Shown here piece by piece: positions 43,136 to 51,876 of a stretch of DNA of 64,000 bases. Made by a program: the position numbers and the translations under genes. Position 1 is the first letter of the stretch. Each line of letters starts with the position of its first letter. Location: contig NZ_JACHMZ010000001.1 in the NCBI RefSeq assembly GCF_014205165.1, positions 3,578,501 to 3,642,500 of the forward strand, in the 5' to 3' direction. Origin of the DNA: Micromonospora carbonacea. GTDB lineage: Bacteria > Actinomycetota > Actinomycetes > Mycobacteriales > Micromonosporaceae. The notes below the pieces were generated by a model. It had not been told where the DNA came from. It made no database searches and saw only the letters and a list, made by a program, of their open reading frames with translations.

Positions 43136-43213
43136 TGCTCCACCAAAAAGGATCTAGCCGGCACCCGCCGACGCCGGCCACATACACCCGACCAGCAAAA
43201 CCATTCTAAAATA

Positions 43214-43242
43214 TTGACACGCAGCTATTGTTGCTGAATCAT
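43214..43242 (+). promoter_or_regulatory. Predicted promoter of the subtilisin gene, leaderless mRNA
   Basis: A consensus TTGACA at 43214-43219 is followed after 17 bases by AATCAT at 43237-43242. The expected transcription start coincides with the ATG at 43251, and no Shine-Dalgarno precedes that ATG. Confidence 0.5.
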
Positions 43243-43250
43243 GCACGACC

Positions 43251-44843
43251 ATGGATCATTTCCGAGTGCGCCGACCGAATGTGGCCGGGCTCGCCGCGTT
43301 CACGGCAGTGACAACCATCCTGGCAATGGGAATAGCATCTCCGGCAAATGCTGCGGGCGAGGTGCGGGGAACCGGAGATCCGGGCGTCATCGCCGACAGT
43401 TACCTCGTCGTCTTCGACGACCGGGCCGCCGGCGACAGCCGCGCGGACGTCGCGGCCCGGACCGGACGCCTGGCCGCGAAGTACGCCGTCGGGGTGGAAC
43501 ACACCTACGCGCACGCGCTGCGCGGTTTCGCCGGCACGATGAGCCGCGCCGCGGCCCGCCGGCTGGCGGCCGAGCCCGGCGTGTCGTACGTCGAGCAGAA
43601 CCGCGCCGTGCGGGCCCTCGACACCCAGCCCAGCCCGCCGTCCTGGGGCCTGGACCGGATCGACCAGCGCGACCTGCCGCTGGACGCGAGCTACTCGTAC
43701 CCGACGACGGCGTCCACCGTCCGCGCGTACGTGATCGACACCGGCATCCGGACCACGCACGGCACCTTCGGCGGCAGGGCCACCTGGGGCACCAACACCA
43801 CCGGCGACGGCCTCGACTCGGACTGCTCCACCAACGGCCACGGCACCCACGTCGCGGGCACCATCGGCGGCGCCCAGTACGGCGTCGCCAAGGGCGTCTC
43901 GCTGGTCGCGGTCAAGGTGCTCAACTGCGGCGGCAGCGGCACCCTGGCCGGCGTCACCGCCGGCGTCGACTGGGTGACCGGCCACCACGCCGCCGGCGTG
44001 CCGGCCGTGGCCAACATGAGCCTCGGCGCCAGCGGCGCGCAGGGCGCCCTCGAGGACGCCGTGCGCAACTCGATCGCCGACGGCATCGTCTACGCCATCG
44101 CCTCCGGCAACAGCAACCTCGACGCGTGCAACTACTCCCCCGCCCGGGTCGCCGAGGCGATCACCGTCAACGCCAGCACGACGGCCGACGCGCGCGCGTC
44201 GTTCTCGAACTGGGGCACCTGCACCGACATCTTCGCCCCCGGCGACGGCATCGTCTCGTCGTCCAACGGCAGCGACACCGCCACCGCCACGCTCAGCGGC
44301 ACGTCGATGGCCACCCCGCACGTCGCGGGCGCCGCCGCGCTGGTCCTCGCCGGCAACCCCGGCCTGACCCCGGCCCAGGTCGCCAGCGCCCTCTTCGACG
44401 CCTCGACCCCCGGCAAGATCAGCAACCCGGGCACGGGCTCACCGAACCGCCTGCTCTACACCGGCGCCGCTCCGCCGTCCCCCGGCACCGCCACGCTGAC
44501 CCGGTACTACGGGGCCGGGGACCACGTCAGCTCCACCACCCACCCCGGCGGCAGCTACCAGGCCGAGGGCCCGCTCGGCAAGGTGCACACCAGCGCCGTC
44601 GCCGGCACGCACGCCCTCTACCAGTGCCAGGTGGGCAGCGACAGGTTCACCTCCCTGTCCGCCGGCTGCGAGGGAAAGACCTTCCTCGGGGTGATCGGCT
44701 ACGTCTACGACGCACCGCCGGCCGCCCCCAGCCAGGTCTTCTACCGGTGCAGGGTGCGCAGCAACGGGGAGCACTTCGACTCGCCGGACGCGAACTGCGA
44801 AGGGCAGATCGCCGAGGGGTCGCACGGCTACCTGCTCCTCTAG
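43251..44843 (+). CDS. Secreted S8 subtilisin-like serine protease with DUF5648-like C-terminal domain
   Basis: A 530-residue preproprotease. A signal peptide (to ANA near residue 35) is followed by an inhibitor-I9 propeptide (SYLVVFDDRAAGDSRADVAA ... GVSYVEQNRAVRAL), the catalytic domain with Asp163 (YVIDTGI), His197 (NGHGTHVAG) and Ser352 (GTSMATPHVAG), and a C-terminal Cys-containing domain (LYQCQVGSDRFTSLSAGCEG ... HFDSPDANCEGQ) of the DUF5648 type, possibly substrate-binding. The start at 43251 has no ribosome-binding site but fits a leaderless transcript. It faces away from the cyclitol operon. Confidence 0.92.
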   Translation: MDHFRVRRPNVAGLAAFTAVTTILAMGIASPANAAGEVRGTGDPGVIADSYLVVFDDRAAGDSRADVAARTGRLAAKYAVGVEHTYAHALRGFAGTMSRAAARRLAAEPGVSYVEQNRAVRALDTQPSPPSWGLDRIDQRDLPLDASYSYPTTASTVRAYVIDTGIRTTHGTFGGRATWGTNTTGDGLDSDCSTNGHGTHVAGTIGGAQYGVAKGVSLVAVKVLNCGGSGTLAGVTAGVDWVTGHHAAGVPAVANMSLGASGAQGALEDAVRNSIADGIVYAIASGNSNLDACNYSPARVAEAITVNASTTADARASFSNWGTCTDIFAPGDGIVSSSNGSDTATATLSGTSMATPHVAGAAALVLAGNPGLTPAQVASALFDASTPGKISNPGTGSPNRLLYTGAAPPSPGTATLTRYYGAGDHVSSTTHPGGSYQAEGPLGKVHTSAVAGTHALYQCQVGSDRFTSLSAGCEGKTFLGVIGYVYDAPPAAPSQVFYRCRVRSNGEHFDSPDANCEGQIAEGSHGYLLL

Positions 44844-44860
44844 CCTGCGCCCGCCCCACC

Positions 44861-44953
44861 GGCTGACGGGCGGGGCGCGACCCGGTCCCGTGGCCGCGCC
44901 CCGCCCGTCCCCGCCCGTCCCCATCTGCCCCGCGCCGCGTCGGGAGGACGCAT
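44861..44953 (+). repeat. Hairpin plus Shine-Dalgarno segment, copy A of a duplicated sequence
   Basis: A stem with CGGGGCGCG (44872-44880) and CGCGCCCCG (44896-44904), followed by GTCGGGAGGACGC just before the ATG at 44952. A second copy of this roughly 90-base segment is at 53337-53423. The hairpin also follows the protease stop and may terminate it. Confidence 0.65.
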
Positions 44954-47678
44954 GAGACGACTGCTCGCCGTTCTGGCCGCGCTCATCGTGCTGCCGTTCA
45001 CCCCCGTCCTGCCCACCGCGTACGCCCACGCCGACGGCTGGTCCGGGCCGCAGTCGACGATCGTCAACCGCAACGGCCGCAAGGTGATCCAGCTCTGCGA
45101 CCAGGGCGGCGGCTGCCGGACGACCACGCCGTTCTTCATGGCGCTCAACACGCAGAGCGCCCCGATCGGGCAGAACGACTGGTCGTACTTCAACTACCAG
45201 GCCCAGCTGGCCGCGGCGAACACGGCCGCGCCGGAGATGAACGTCGCGCCCATGCTCCAGGTGCACCTCAACAACACCAGCGACGCGTTCATCGACCAAC
45301 TGGCGGGCCGGCTCAACCAGCTCAACCCCCGGCCGTACCTGATGGTCCGCTTGTACCTCCAGGACGCGCCGCCCGGTGCCGAGCCCATGCGGATGAAGGA
45401 CCTCCAGGGCAACGTCCGCGACGACACGAACGGCGCGGGCCACCCGTGGACGTTCAGCGAGGCGTGGCTGGCCTACCAGGAGCAGCAGATCAGCCGGGTG
45501 CTGACGCGGATGGATGCCCAGTATCCCGGCCGGGTCATGGCGGTGCTGATCGCCTACGAGAACGGCGGCGAGTGGTTCTACCGGCCCTACGGCTACGACG
45601 ACACCGCCAACAGGATGCTGGACTGGGGCAGCCCGAGCCTCTGCGCCACCGGCCCGGACGGCGTGCGGGTCTGCCAGCTCTACCCCTGGACCAACGACGC
45701 GGGCACCCGGCCCGGCCCGCGCGGGCGGCACTCGTTCTACCTGGACGACTACTCCGCCAGCGCCGAGGCCGGCTTCTGCGCCTGGAGCGCGCTGCCGGCG
45801 AGCCTGGTCCCGGGCTGCCGGTCGGCCACCCCCACCGAACGCAACAACGCCGTCCCCGGCCAGTCGCCGCCGGCCTCGGGGGCGTCGCGCGGCACCGTGC
45901 TGGACCCGGCCGACCTCAACTCGCTGCGGGCCGCGAAGTACAACCAGTACCTGTCGTCGCGCAACGTCGCGGCCATCACCCGCCTGCTGGCCAGGGCCAA
46001 GCAGGTGACCGGCAACCGCATCCTCACCTCGGTGTTCTACGGCTACCTCTACGGCCTGCGCACCGAGCTGGGGATGAGCGGGAGCAACGACCTGGCGACG
46101 CTTGTCGACAGCCCGTCCGTGGACATCATCGGCGTGCCCTACTCGTACGGCGACAGCCGCAGCCTCGGCAACGGATTCGTCCAGCAGGGACCGCCGGACA
46201 CCATGCGGCTGGCCAACAAGCTGTGGCTGGACGAGGACGACACGCGTACCCTGCTGGCCTGCGCGCCGGCGAACTGCCAGCCGATCCCGTTCCAGACCGC
46301 CACGAACCTGTGGGACAGCATCCGCCTGCTGCGCCGCAACCTGACCACCGCCGCGATCGGCGGCCGGGCCCTCCACTTCCTCGACCTACAGGGCGTCGGC
46401 TGGTTCGGCGACCCGGCGCGCGCCGCCGACTCGGAGACCCTGTGGGCGAACCTCCAGTCGGTGTTCCGGGCGGCCGACAAGATCCAGCACGGCGGGGCGA
46501 ACGCCTACCAGCCGCAGGTCGCGGTGTTCGTCGACGACGTGTCGGCCAACTACCAGCCCGCCCTGACGCCCGCTGGGGAGAACTCGTACGCCTTCGCCGG
46601 CGACCAGCTCTCCAACCTGATGGACGACCTGACCCGGCTGGGCACGCCCGTGCGGCACTACCTGCTCAGCGACCTGACCAAGGGCACCCTCGACCTGAGC
46701 GCGATCAAGCTCGCGGTCCTGCCCAACGCCTACGCGGTCTCCCCGACGGTGCGCTCGGCGATCGACACCAGGCTGAAGACGCCCGGCCGCACCGTGCTGT
46801 CGCTGTACGCCGCCGGGTATGTGCAGGGCGACCAGGCCGCCTCCACCGCCTCGATGGCCGCGCTCACCGACATCACGGTCGCCAAGGGCACCGGCACGCC
46901 CAACCTGGGGCAGAACTACTCGTTCGTCGGGCAGAGCGGCGGGCCGGCCTACCCGCTGACGCCGTGGTTCACCGTCACCGACGCGGGCGCGACGACGCTG
47001 GGCACCTACCAGGCGGGCGGGGTCTCCCTGGCCCGCAAGTCCGTCCCCGTCGCGGGCGGAAGCTGGACGTCGGTGTACGCCGCCGCGCCCAAGCTGCCCC
47101 TGGCCGCGCTGCGCAGGATCAGCGAGGACGCGGGCGTGCACCACTTCGCGCCGGCCGGCGACGTCGTGGAGGCCGCCGGCAACACGCTGATGGTGCACGC
47201 CGGCACCACCGGCACGAGGACCGTCCGGCTGCCGCAGACCATGCCCCGGGTGTACGAGACGGCCCTCTACCCCAGCGACGTCGAGCTGTGCCGCACCTGC
47301 ACGCAGCTGGCGAACCTGCCGTTCAACGCGGGCGACACCCGGGTGTTCCGCTGGACCTCGCCCCCGCGCGGCAACTTCGAGCTGCTGACCGGCTCCACCG
47401 TGGAGGGCTGGGCCGTCGACACCGACCAGCCGGGGACCTCCTCGACGGTGGCCGTCTACCGGGGCGGTCCGGCGGGCGTGGGGACGCACCTGGGCGACTT
47501 CCCGACCGCGACCAACCGGCCGGACGTGAACGCCTTCTTCGGCATCGGCGGGGTGCACGGGTTCCGGTTCACGATCTCCGGGTGCACGCCGGGCACCCAG
47601 CTCCACGTCTACGCCCTCGACCCGGAGGGCGGCACCGGCGACGGCAGCACCTACCTGGGGGCGCGCCCCTGCACGTGA
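44952..47678 (+). CDS. Secreted GH42-like glycosidase (beta-galactosidase-type)
   Basis: A 908-residue exported protein with a signal peptide (MRRLLAVLAALIVLPFTPVL, cleavage near AYA/AHA). A TIM-barrel part carries VMAVLIAYENGGEWFY (likely acid/base Glu) and KLWLDEDDTRTLL (likely nucleophile Glu); then a trimerisation-type A4 domain begins at QPQVAVFVDDVSANYQPALT and includes LSAIKLAVLPNAYAV. The C-terminus (from about 800, VEGWAVDTDQPGTSSTVAVY) is a small beta-sandwich of unknown role. Substrate is probably a plant galactoside. Strong GGGAGG precedes the ATG. Confidence 0.72.
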   Translation: MRRLLAVLAALIVLPFTPVLPTAYAHADGWSGPQSTIVNRNGRKVIQLCDQGGGCRTTTPFFMALNTQSAPIGQNDWSYFNYQAQLAAANTAAPEMNVAPMLQVHLNNTSDAFIDQLAGRLNQLNPRPYLMVRLYLQDAPPGAEPMRMKDLQGNVRDDTNGAGHPWTFSEAWLAYQEQQISRVLTRMDAQYPGRVMAVLIAYENGGEWFYRPYGYDDTANRMLDWGSPSLCATGPDGVRVCQLYPWTNDAGTRPGPRGRHSFYLDDYSASAEAGFCAWSALPASLVPGCRSATPTERNNAVPGQSPPASGASRGTVLDPADLNSLRAAKYNQYLSSRNVAAITRLLARAKQVTGNRILTSVFYGYLYGLRTELGMSGSNDLATLVDSPSVDIIGVPYSYGDSRSLGNGFVQQGPPDTMRLANKLWLDEDDTRTLLACAPANCQPIPFQTATNLWDSIRLLRRNLTTAAIGGRALHFLDLQGVGWFGDPARAADSETLWANLQSVFRAADKIQHGGANAYQPQVAVFVDDVSANYQPALTPAGENSYAFAGDQLSNLMDDLTRLGTPVRHYLLSDLTKGTLDLSAIKLAVLPNAYAVSPTVRSAIDTRLKTPGRTVLSLYAAGYVQGDQAASTASMAALTDITVAKGTGTPNLGQNYSFVGQSGGPAYPLTPWFTVTDAGATTLGTYQAGGVSLARKSVPVAGGSWTSVYAAAPKLPLAALRRISEDAGVHHFAPAGDVVEAAGNTLMVHAGTTGTRTVRLPQTMPRVYETALYPSDVELCRTCTQLANLPFNAGDTRVFRWTSPPRGNFELLTGSTVEGWAVDTDQPGTSSTVAVYRGGPAGVGTHLGDFPTATNRPDVNAFFGIGGVHGFRFTISGCTPGTQLHVYALDPEGGTGDGSTYLGARPCT

Positions 47679-47693
47679 GGCGTCGGCGGATCG

Positions 47694-47721
47694 CCGGGCG
47701 GGCAGCACCGTGCCCGCCCGG
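47694..47721 (+). terminator. Hairpin after the GH42-like gene
   Basis: CCGGGCGGGCA (47694-47704) and TGCCCGCCCGG (47711-47721) form an 11-bp perfect stem with a 6-base loop 15 bases after the stop codon. Confidence 0.75.
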
Positions 47722-47825
47722 ACGCACCGACGGGTCGCCGCCTCCCGCGGTTCGGCCCACCGCCGTGCCGCGCGGGGCCGTCAGGGGCACCGGCTGGCCT
47801 GCGGTAACGAGTTTGTTTCCACCCC

Positions 47826-47866
47826 TTGACACTAGGGCTTGCTGATTACAAGATGTCGTCTTGTAA
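47826..47866 (+). promoter_or_regulatory. Promoter with overlapping palindromic operator
   Basis: TTGACA at 47826-47831 and, 17 bases on, CAAGAT at 47849-47854. The inverted repeat TTACAAGA (47846-47853) / TCTTGTAA (47859-47866), spacer TGTCG, covers the -10 and the predicted start near 47861. A repressor bound here would block transcription of the 41-codon frame and the dioxygenase/ABC operon. Confidence 0.7.
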
Positions 47867-47891
47867 GGCGAGACAACCGGGAGGTGAACCG

Positions 47892-48017
47892 ATGTTGACC
47901 AGGGCCGAAAACAACTCCCCTGCCGTCCCTCCGGTGCACACCCGGGCCCGCAACAATCCGAAGCGACACGGAATCCGCTTCGGCGCCGCCGTCGGCGGCA
48001 TCATGATCCTGTTTTGA
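47892..48017 (+). CDS. 41-residue leader-like peptide of unknown function
   Basis: ATG at 47892 lies 4 bases after GGGAGGTGA, one of the best ribosome-binding sites in the window. The peptide starts MLTRAENNSPAVPPVHTRAR and ends with KRHGIRFGAAVGG then IMILF: a polar, basic N-terminal half and a short hydrophobic C-terminal end. It has no Cys, Met run or other obvious regulatory codon run. It is the first frame of the transcript, followed by hairpins and then the dioxygenase. It may be a regulatory leader, a small membrane-associated protein or, less likely, a modified-peptide precursor. Confidence 0.6.
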   Translation: MLTRAENNSPAVPPVHTRARNNPKRHGIRFGAAVGGIMILF

Positions 48018-48032
48018 CTGTGCCGCCCCGAA

Positions 48033-48106
48033 ACCCGCACCGGTGCGGGTCGCCCGACGCTGCGCACTCCACGGTGGCGCCGTCGGGCGAGAAGCTGAGG
48101 GGCTTC
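48033..48106 (+). promoter_or_regulatory. Structured leader between the small frame and the dioxygenase gene
   Basis: A perfect 18-base palindrome ACCCGCACCGGTGCGGGT (48033-48050) begins 15 bases after the 41-codon frame's stop. It is followed by a stem with arms CGCCCGACG (48051-48059) and CGTCGGGCG (48081-48089), then GAAGCTGAGGGGCTTC. The 218-base gap to the dioxygenase otherwise shows no gene. It looks like an attenuator or riboswitch-like region; I recognise no known class. Confidence 0.5.
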
Positions 48107-48235
48107 TGACCCGCCCGCGGCGAATCGCCCTGGCGCGCAATCCAGTGTCGGCCCGCACCAGCGGGGTCGATGATTCGCGCCCGCCATTCCCTCATGGCCT
48201 CATCAGCGGCACACGAGTCAATTCCGGGAGTTCCC

Positions 48236-49309
48236 ATGTCAATCCTCAAGCCGATCTCGGGTCCCGCCGCCTGGCGCGGCGACGAGATCGCCGACGACCC
48301 CGCCTGGCAGTACCAGCTCAGCGACGCGGAGGTCGCGGAACTGGAGCGGGTCGGCCGCCGGTTCGTCGACGACGATCCGGACCTGCGCACCGTCACCGCC
48401 GGGCAGTACCCACTGCCGACCCTGGCCGGCGGGCTGGCCCGGTGGGCCGCCGACCTCGACTCGGGGCCCGGCTTCGTCCTGGTCCGGGGGCTGCGGGTGG
48501 AGCACTACAGCGACGCCGTGTCGGCGGCGATCTTCTTCCTGCTCGGGCTCCATCTGGGCAGCCCCATGCGGCAGAACGAACTCGGCGACCTGATCGACCA
48601 CATCCTGGCGACCTCGGACAAGTCCAGGGCCGACCCCACCGCCCTGGGCTCGAAGATCCGCGACAAGCTCGACTTCCACTCGGACAGCTCGGACGTGGTG
48701 GCCCTGCTCTGCCTCCGCTCCGCCCGCGCGGGCGGAGCGAGCAGCCTGGTCAGCGGCGCCACCCTCTTCAACGAGGTGCTGGCCCGCCGGCCGGAGCTGG
48801 CCCCGCTGCTCCTTCAGCCGTGGTATTTCGACTGGCACAAGCAGGACCACGACGCGCCGGCCCCCTACTACACCTCCCCGATCGTCAGCTACGTCGAGGG
48901 GATCTTCAGCATCTACGCCGGCAGCAAGATCATATTCTCGGCGCAGGACTACCCGGAGGTGCCCCGGCTGACCGAGGAACAGGTCGAGCTGCTGCACCTG
49001 CTCGACGACATCGCCCGGGAACCGGGGGTCGCGCTGGACATGGACTTCCAGCCCGGCGACATCCAGTGGCTGCTCAACTATGCCGCCCTGCACTCGCGTA
49101 CCGCCTTCGTCGACTGGCCCGAGCAGGGCCGCCGCCGCCACCTGCTGCGGCTCTGGCTCCAACGCGACGTCGGACGCCCACTCGCCCCGCGCTTCGGGCG
49201 GCACGTCGTGAAGTCCCGGTCCGAGACCCGGGACGGGAGCACCGACGACGACCGGGGCCGGTTCAGCATCCGGCTGGCGGCGCTGCCCCGATTCGACTGG
49301 GGCCTGTAG
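48236..49309 (+). CDS. TauD/TfdA-type 2-oxoglutarate dioxygenase
   Basis: A 357-residue Fe(II)/2-oxoglutarate oxygenase. The ligand triad is His148 and Asp150 (LDFHSDSSD) and His286 (NYAALHSRTAFVDW), with the 2-oxoglutarate-binding Arg region RRRHLLRLWLQRD, an arrangement also seen in the gamma-butyrobetaine hydroxylase-like branch. The ATG at 48236 (GGGAG 5 bases upstream) is preferred to an upstream start at 48170. It is followed at 27 bases by the importer genes, so it probably oxidises the imported compound, as TauD does with taurine; the substrate is not predicted. Confidence 0.85.
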   Translation: MSILKPISGPAAWRGDEIADDPAWQYQLSDAEVAELERVGRRFVDDDPDLRTVTAGQYPLPTLAGGLARWAADLDSGPGFVLVRGLRVEHYSDAVSAAIFFLLGLHLGSPMRQNELGDLIDHILATSDKSRADPTALGSKIRDKLDFHSDSSDVVALLCLRSARAGGASSLVSGATLFNEVLARRPELAPLLLQPWYFDWHKQDHDAPAPYYTSPIVSYVEGIFSIYAGSKIIFSAQDYPEVPRLTEEQVELLHLLDDIAREPGVALDMDFQPGDIQWLLNYAALHSRTAFVDWPEQGRRRHLLRLWLQRDVGRPLAPRFGRHVVKSRSETRDGSTDDDRGRFSIRLAALPRFDWGL

Positions 49310-49335
49310 GCCGGACCGGCCGGGAAGGGAGAGAG

Positions 49336-50103
49336 ATGGACATCGCTCGACGCGGCAGGCCCGTCGCCCTCGGGGCGCTGGGGGTGGCCACGGTCCTCGT
49401 CGCCTGGCAACTGATCCGGGTGACGGACACCCTCCCCGAGAACTCCCTTCCCGGCCCGATCCCGGTCCTACGCAACCTGCCGGGGCTGCTCGTTTCGGCG
49501 GAGTTCCGGTCCGGCCTGCTGGACACCCTCTGGACGTGGGCGCTGGCCCTCGGGCTGGCGACGGTCGCCGGAGTGCTGGTCGGGGCGCTGTCCAAGGCGA
49601 TCCCGGGGCTCGCCGCCCCGACCTCGGTCGCGGTGGACGCCTTCCGGTCGGTGCCCTCGACCGCGCTCATTCCGATCTTCATCCTGCTGCTCGGCCTGGG
49701 CACCGGAATGAAGATGGCAGTGGCGGTCTACGCCATCGTCTGGCCCATCCTGATCAACACCATCTACGGACTGTCCGGTGTCGAGCCCACCCGGATCGAC
49801 GCGGCCCGGTCGATGCGCTTCTCCTGGCTGCGTACCCAACTGGTGGTCGCCCTGCCGAGCGCACTTCCCTCGATCTTCACCGGGGTCCGGATCGCCTCGG
49901 GCGCCGCCCTGGTGGTGGTGATCAGCACCGAGTTGCTCGGGGCGTTGAACGGGGTCGGCACGGTGCTGGTGGCGTATCAGCGGGCGGGTCGCGCGGACTA
50001 CGTCATCGCCGGAACCCTGATCGTCGGCGTCGTGGGGGTCTTCGTCTACGCCGCCATAACCTGGCTGGAGGACCACATCGTGAAGTGGAAGTCCGTTGAC
50101 TAG
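49336..50103 (+). CDS. ABC transporter permease, sulfonate/nitrate/taurine type
   Basis: A 255-residue SsuC/TauC-type permease with six helices and the family cytoplasmic loop DAARSMRFSWLRTQLVVALP. FRSVPSTALIPIFILLLGLG is the conserved helix-3 region. The ATG follows GGGAAGGGAGA. Its last codons overlap the start of the next permease gene. Confidence 0.9.
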   Translation: MDIARRGRPVALGALGVATVLVAWQLIRVTDTLPENSLPGPIPVLRNLPGLLVSAEFRSGLLDTLWTWALALGLATVAGVLVGALSKAIPGLAAPTSVAVDAFRSVPSTALIPIFILLLGLGTGMKMAVAVYAIVWPILINTIYGLSGVEPTRIDAARSMRFSWLRTQLVVALPSALPSIFTGVRIASGAALVVVISTELLGALNGVGTVLVAYQRAGRADYVIAGTLIVGVVGVFVYAAITWLEDHIVKWKSVD

Positions 50104-50929
50104 CGCCGTGGCGTCGACGCGGTCGACGGCGTCGCGGGCCGGGGCCCTGCGCCCGCTGGCGAACCTCTGGCTGCTCGGCGTCCTGCTGGTGGCCTGGGAG
50201 ATCTACGCCCGGGCGCGGCCCACGATCTTCTTTCCGCCGCTCACCTCGATCCTGGTGCAGTTCCGCCAGGACTGGCTGTCGGGACCGCCCGCCCGGGCCT
50301 TCCTGTCCGACCAGTTCTGGACCGCCGTGCTGCCGAGCATGTCCCGGCTGGCCCAGGCGATGCTGCTGGCCCTCGTGCTGGGGGTGGCCGGCGGGGTCCT
50401 CGTGGCCCGCAGCCCGATCATCCGGGACATGTACAGCCCGATGATCCGGTTCTGGCTCGCCACCCCGAAGGTGGTGCTGCTGCCGGTCGCGCTACAGGTC
50501 TTCGGGGTCTCCGAGGCGCTGAACATCTTCGTGATCTTCTTCGGCACCGTCTGGCTCATAATGATCAACACCGCCGACGGGGTGGGTGGGGTGAACGCCG
50601 CCTGGCTGCGCAGCGCCAGCAGTATGCGGCTGTCGCGTTGGCAGCTCTATCGGCACGTCATCCTTCCCGCCGCCGCTCCTCAGATCATGGCCGGCGTGCG
50701 GGTCAGCATCGGCGTCGGTCTCATCATGGTGATCGTCTCCGAGTTCTACGCCACGACCGCCGGTGTCGGCTACGAGGTGATGCGGTTCCAGGAGACCTTC
50801 AGCTATCTCCAGATGTGGTCGGCCTTCCTGCTGATCGCGGTCATCGGCCTCGTACTCAACCTCGCCACCGCCCTGCTCGAACGCCGGACACTGCGCTGGC
50901 AGCGCCGCACCGGCCTGGGCGCCCTGTGA
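50096..50929 (+). CDS. Second ABC transporter permease, sulfonate/nitrate/taurine type
   Basis: A 277-residue SsuC/TauC-type permease (WLRSASSMRLSRWQLYRHVI loop; SEFYATTAGVGYEVMRFQET). Translation probably begins at the TTG at 50096, overlapping the previous gene by 8 bases after GGAAG; a GTG at 50108 is the alternative. Two different permeases suggest a heterodimeric channel, less usual than the homodimer of SsuC or TauC. Confidence 0.88.
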   Translation: MTSAVASTRSTASRAGALRPLANLWLLGVLLVAWEIYARARPTIFFPPLTSILVQFRQDWLSGPPARAFLSDQFWTAVLPSMSRLAQAMLLALVLGVAGGVLVARSPIIRDMYSPMIRFWLATPKVVLLPVALQVFGVSEALNIFVIFFGTVWLIMINTADGVGGVNAAWLRSASSMRLSRWQLYRHVILPAAAPQIMAGVRVSIGVGLIMVIVSEFYATTAGVGYEVMRFQETFSYLQMWSAFLLIAVIGLVLNLATALLERRTLRWQRRTGLGAL

Positions 50930-50954
50930 AGCCCGGCCCGACGGGAGGACCATC

Positions 50955-51734
50955 ATGACCCTGACCATCGACAACGTCACCAAGAGCTACCCCGCCGCGA
51001 AGGCCGCCCCGCGTCTCGCGCTCGCCGAGACCTCCCTGACCATCGGCCGGGACGAGTTCGTCTGCGTGGTCGGGCCCTCGGGCTGCGGCAAGTCGACCAT
51101 GCTGATGATGATGTCCGGGCTGCTCACCCCGACCGCCGGGCAGGTCCGCCTGGGCGACAAGGTGGTGACCGGGCCCCCGGCCGGCCTGAGCGTCGTCTTC
51201 CAGGACTACGGCCGGTCCCTCTTCCCCTGGATGACGGTCCGCCGCAACCTCGCCATCGCGGGCAAGGCGGCACGGCTGCCCAGGGCCGAGATCGCGGCAC
51301 GGGTTGCCGAGGCCCTTGCCGCGGTGGGCCTGCACGGGGCCGACAATCTCTACCCCTGGCAGATGTCCGGCGGGATGCAGCAGCGGGTCGCGATCGCCCG
51401 CGCCCTGGTCCTGCGTCCCGAGGTGATGTTGATGGACGAGCCCTTCGCCGCCGTCGACGCCCAGACCCGCGCGGACCTGGAGGACCTGGTCCTCAAGGTC
51501 CGGCACGAATACCAGATGACAGTCGTCTTCGTCACCCACGACATCGACGAGGCCGTCTACCTCGCCGACCGGGTGCTCGTGCTCCAGGCCAACCCGGGGC
51601 GGCTCGTCCGCGACCTGCCCATCGACCTGCCCCGCCCCCGGGACCAGGTGACCACCAAGCTCGAACCCCGGTTCGCCCAACTCCGCAGCGAGATCTTTCG
51701 CCTGGTGATGCGCCCGGCCGACGCCGCCGACTGA
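50955..51734 (+). CDS. ABC transporter ATP-binding protein, SsuB/TauB type
   Basis: A 259-residue ATPase: Walker A GPSGCGKST, Q-loop VVFQDYGRSLFPWMTV, signature MSGGMQQRVAIARAL, Walker B VMLMDEPFAAVD, and switch His in VTHDIDEAVYLADRV. GGGAGGACC precedes the ATG. It energises the two permeases just upstream. Confidence 0.93.
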   Translation: MTLTIDNVTKSYPAAKAAPRLALAETSLTIGRDEFVCVVGPSGCGKSTMLMMMSGLLTPTAGQVRLGDKVVTGPPAGLSVVFQDYGRSLFPWMTVRRNLAIAGKAARLPRAEIAARVAEALAAVGLHGADNLYPWQMSGGMQQRVAIARALVLRPEVMLMDEPFAAVDAQTRADLEDLVLKVRHEYQMTVVFVTHDIDEAVYLADRVLVLQANPGRLVRDLPIDLPRPRDQVTTKLEPRFAQLRSEIFRLVMRPADAAD

Positions 51735-51876
51735 CCTGTCGCAGCTCGGGCCACACCCCTTCCACCACCGACAGTCGCACCGCCATCACGGTGAGGTGCT
51801 GCCGACCTCACGACGGGACATATCCCTTAATTCACCATCTAGCGGCATTCATGAATGCGTCAAGGAAGAGGAAGAG

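Noticed and set aside
43241..44866. 541-residue frame overlapping the subtilisin gene in another register
   Set aside because: Its translation is low-complexity Arg/Gly/Pro; the frame from 43251 has a signal peptide, propeptide and complete Asp-His-Ser triad.
47892..48017. RiPP precursor interpretation of the 41-residue peptide
   Set aside because: No cyclase, lanthipeptide synthetase, radical SAM, YcaO or protease gene is adjacent; the only neighbour enzyme is a small-molecule-type dioxygenase. Kept as leader-like peptide of unknown function.
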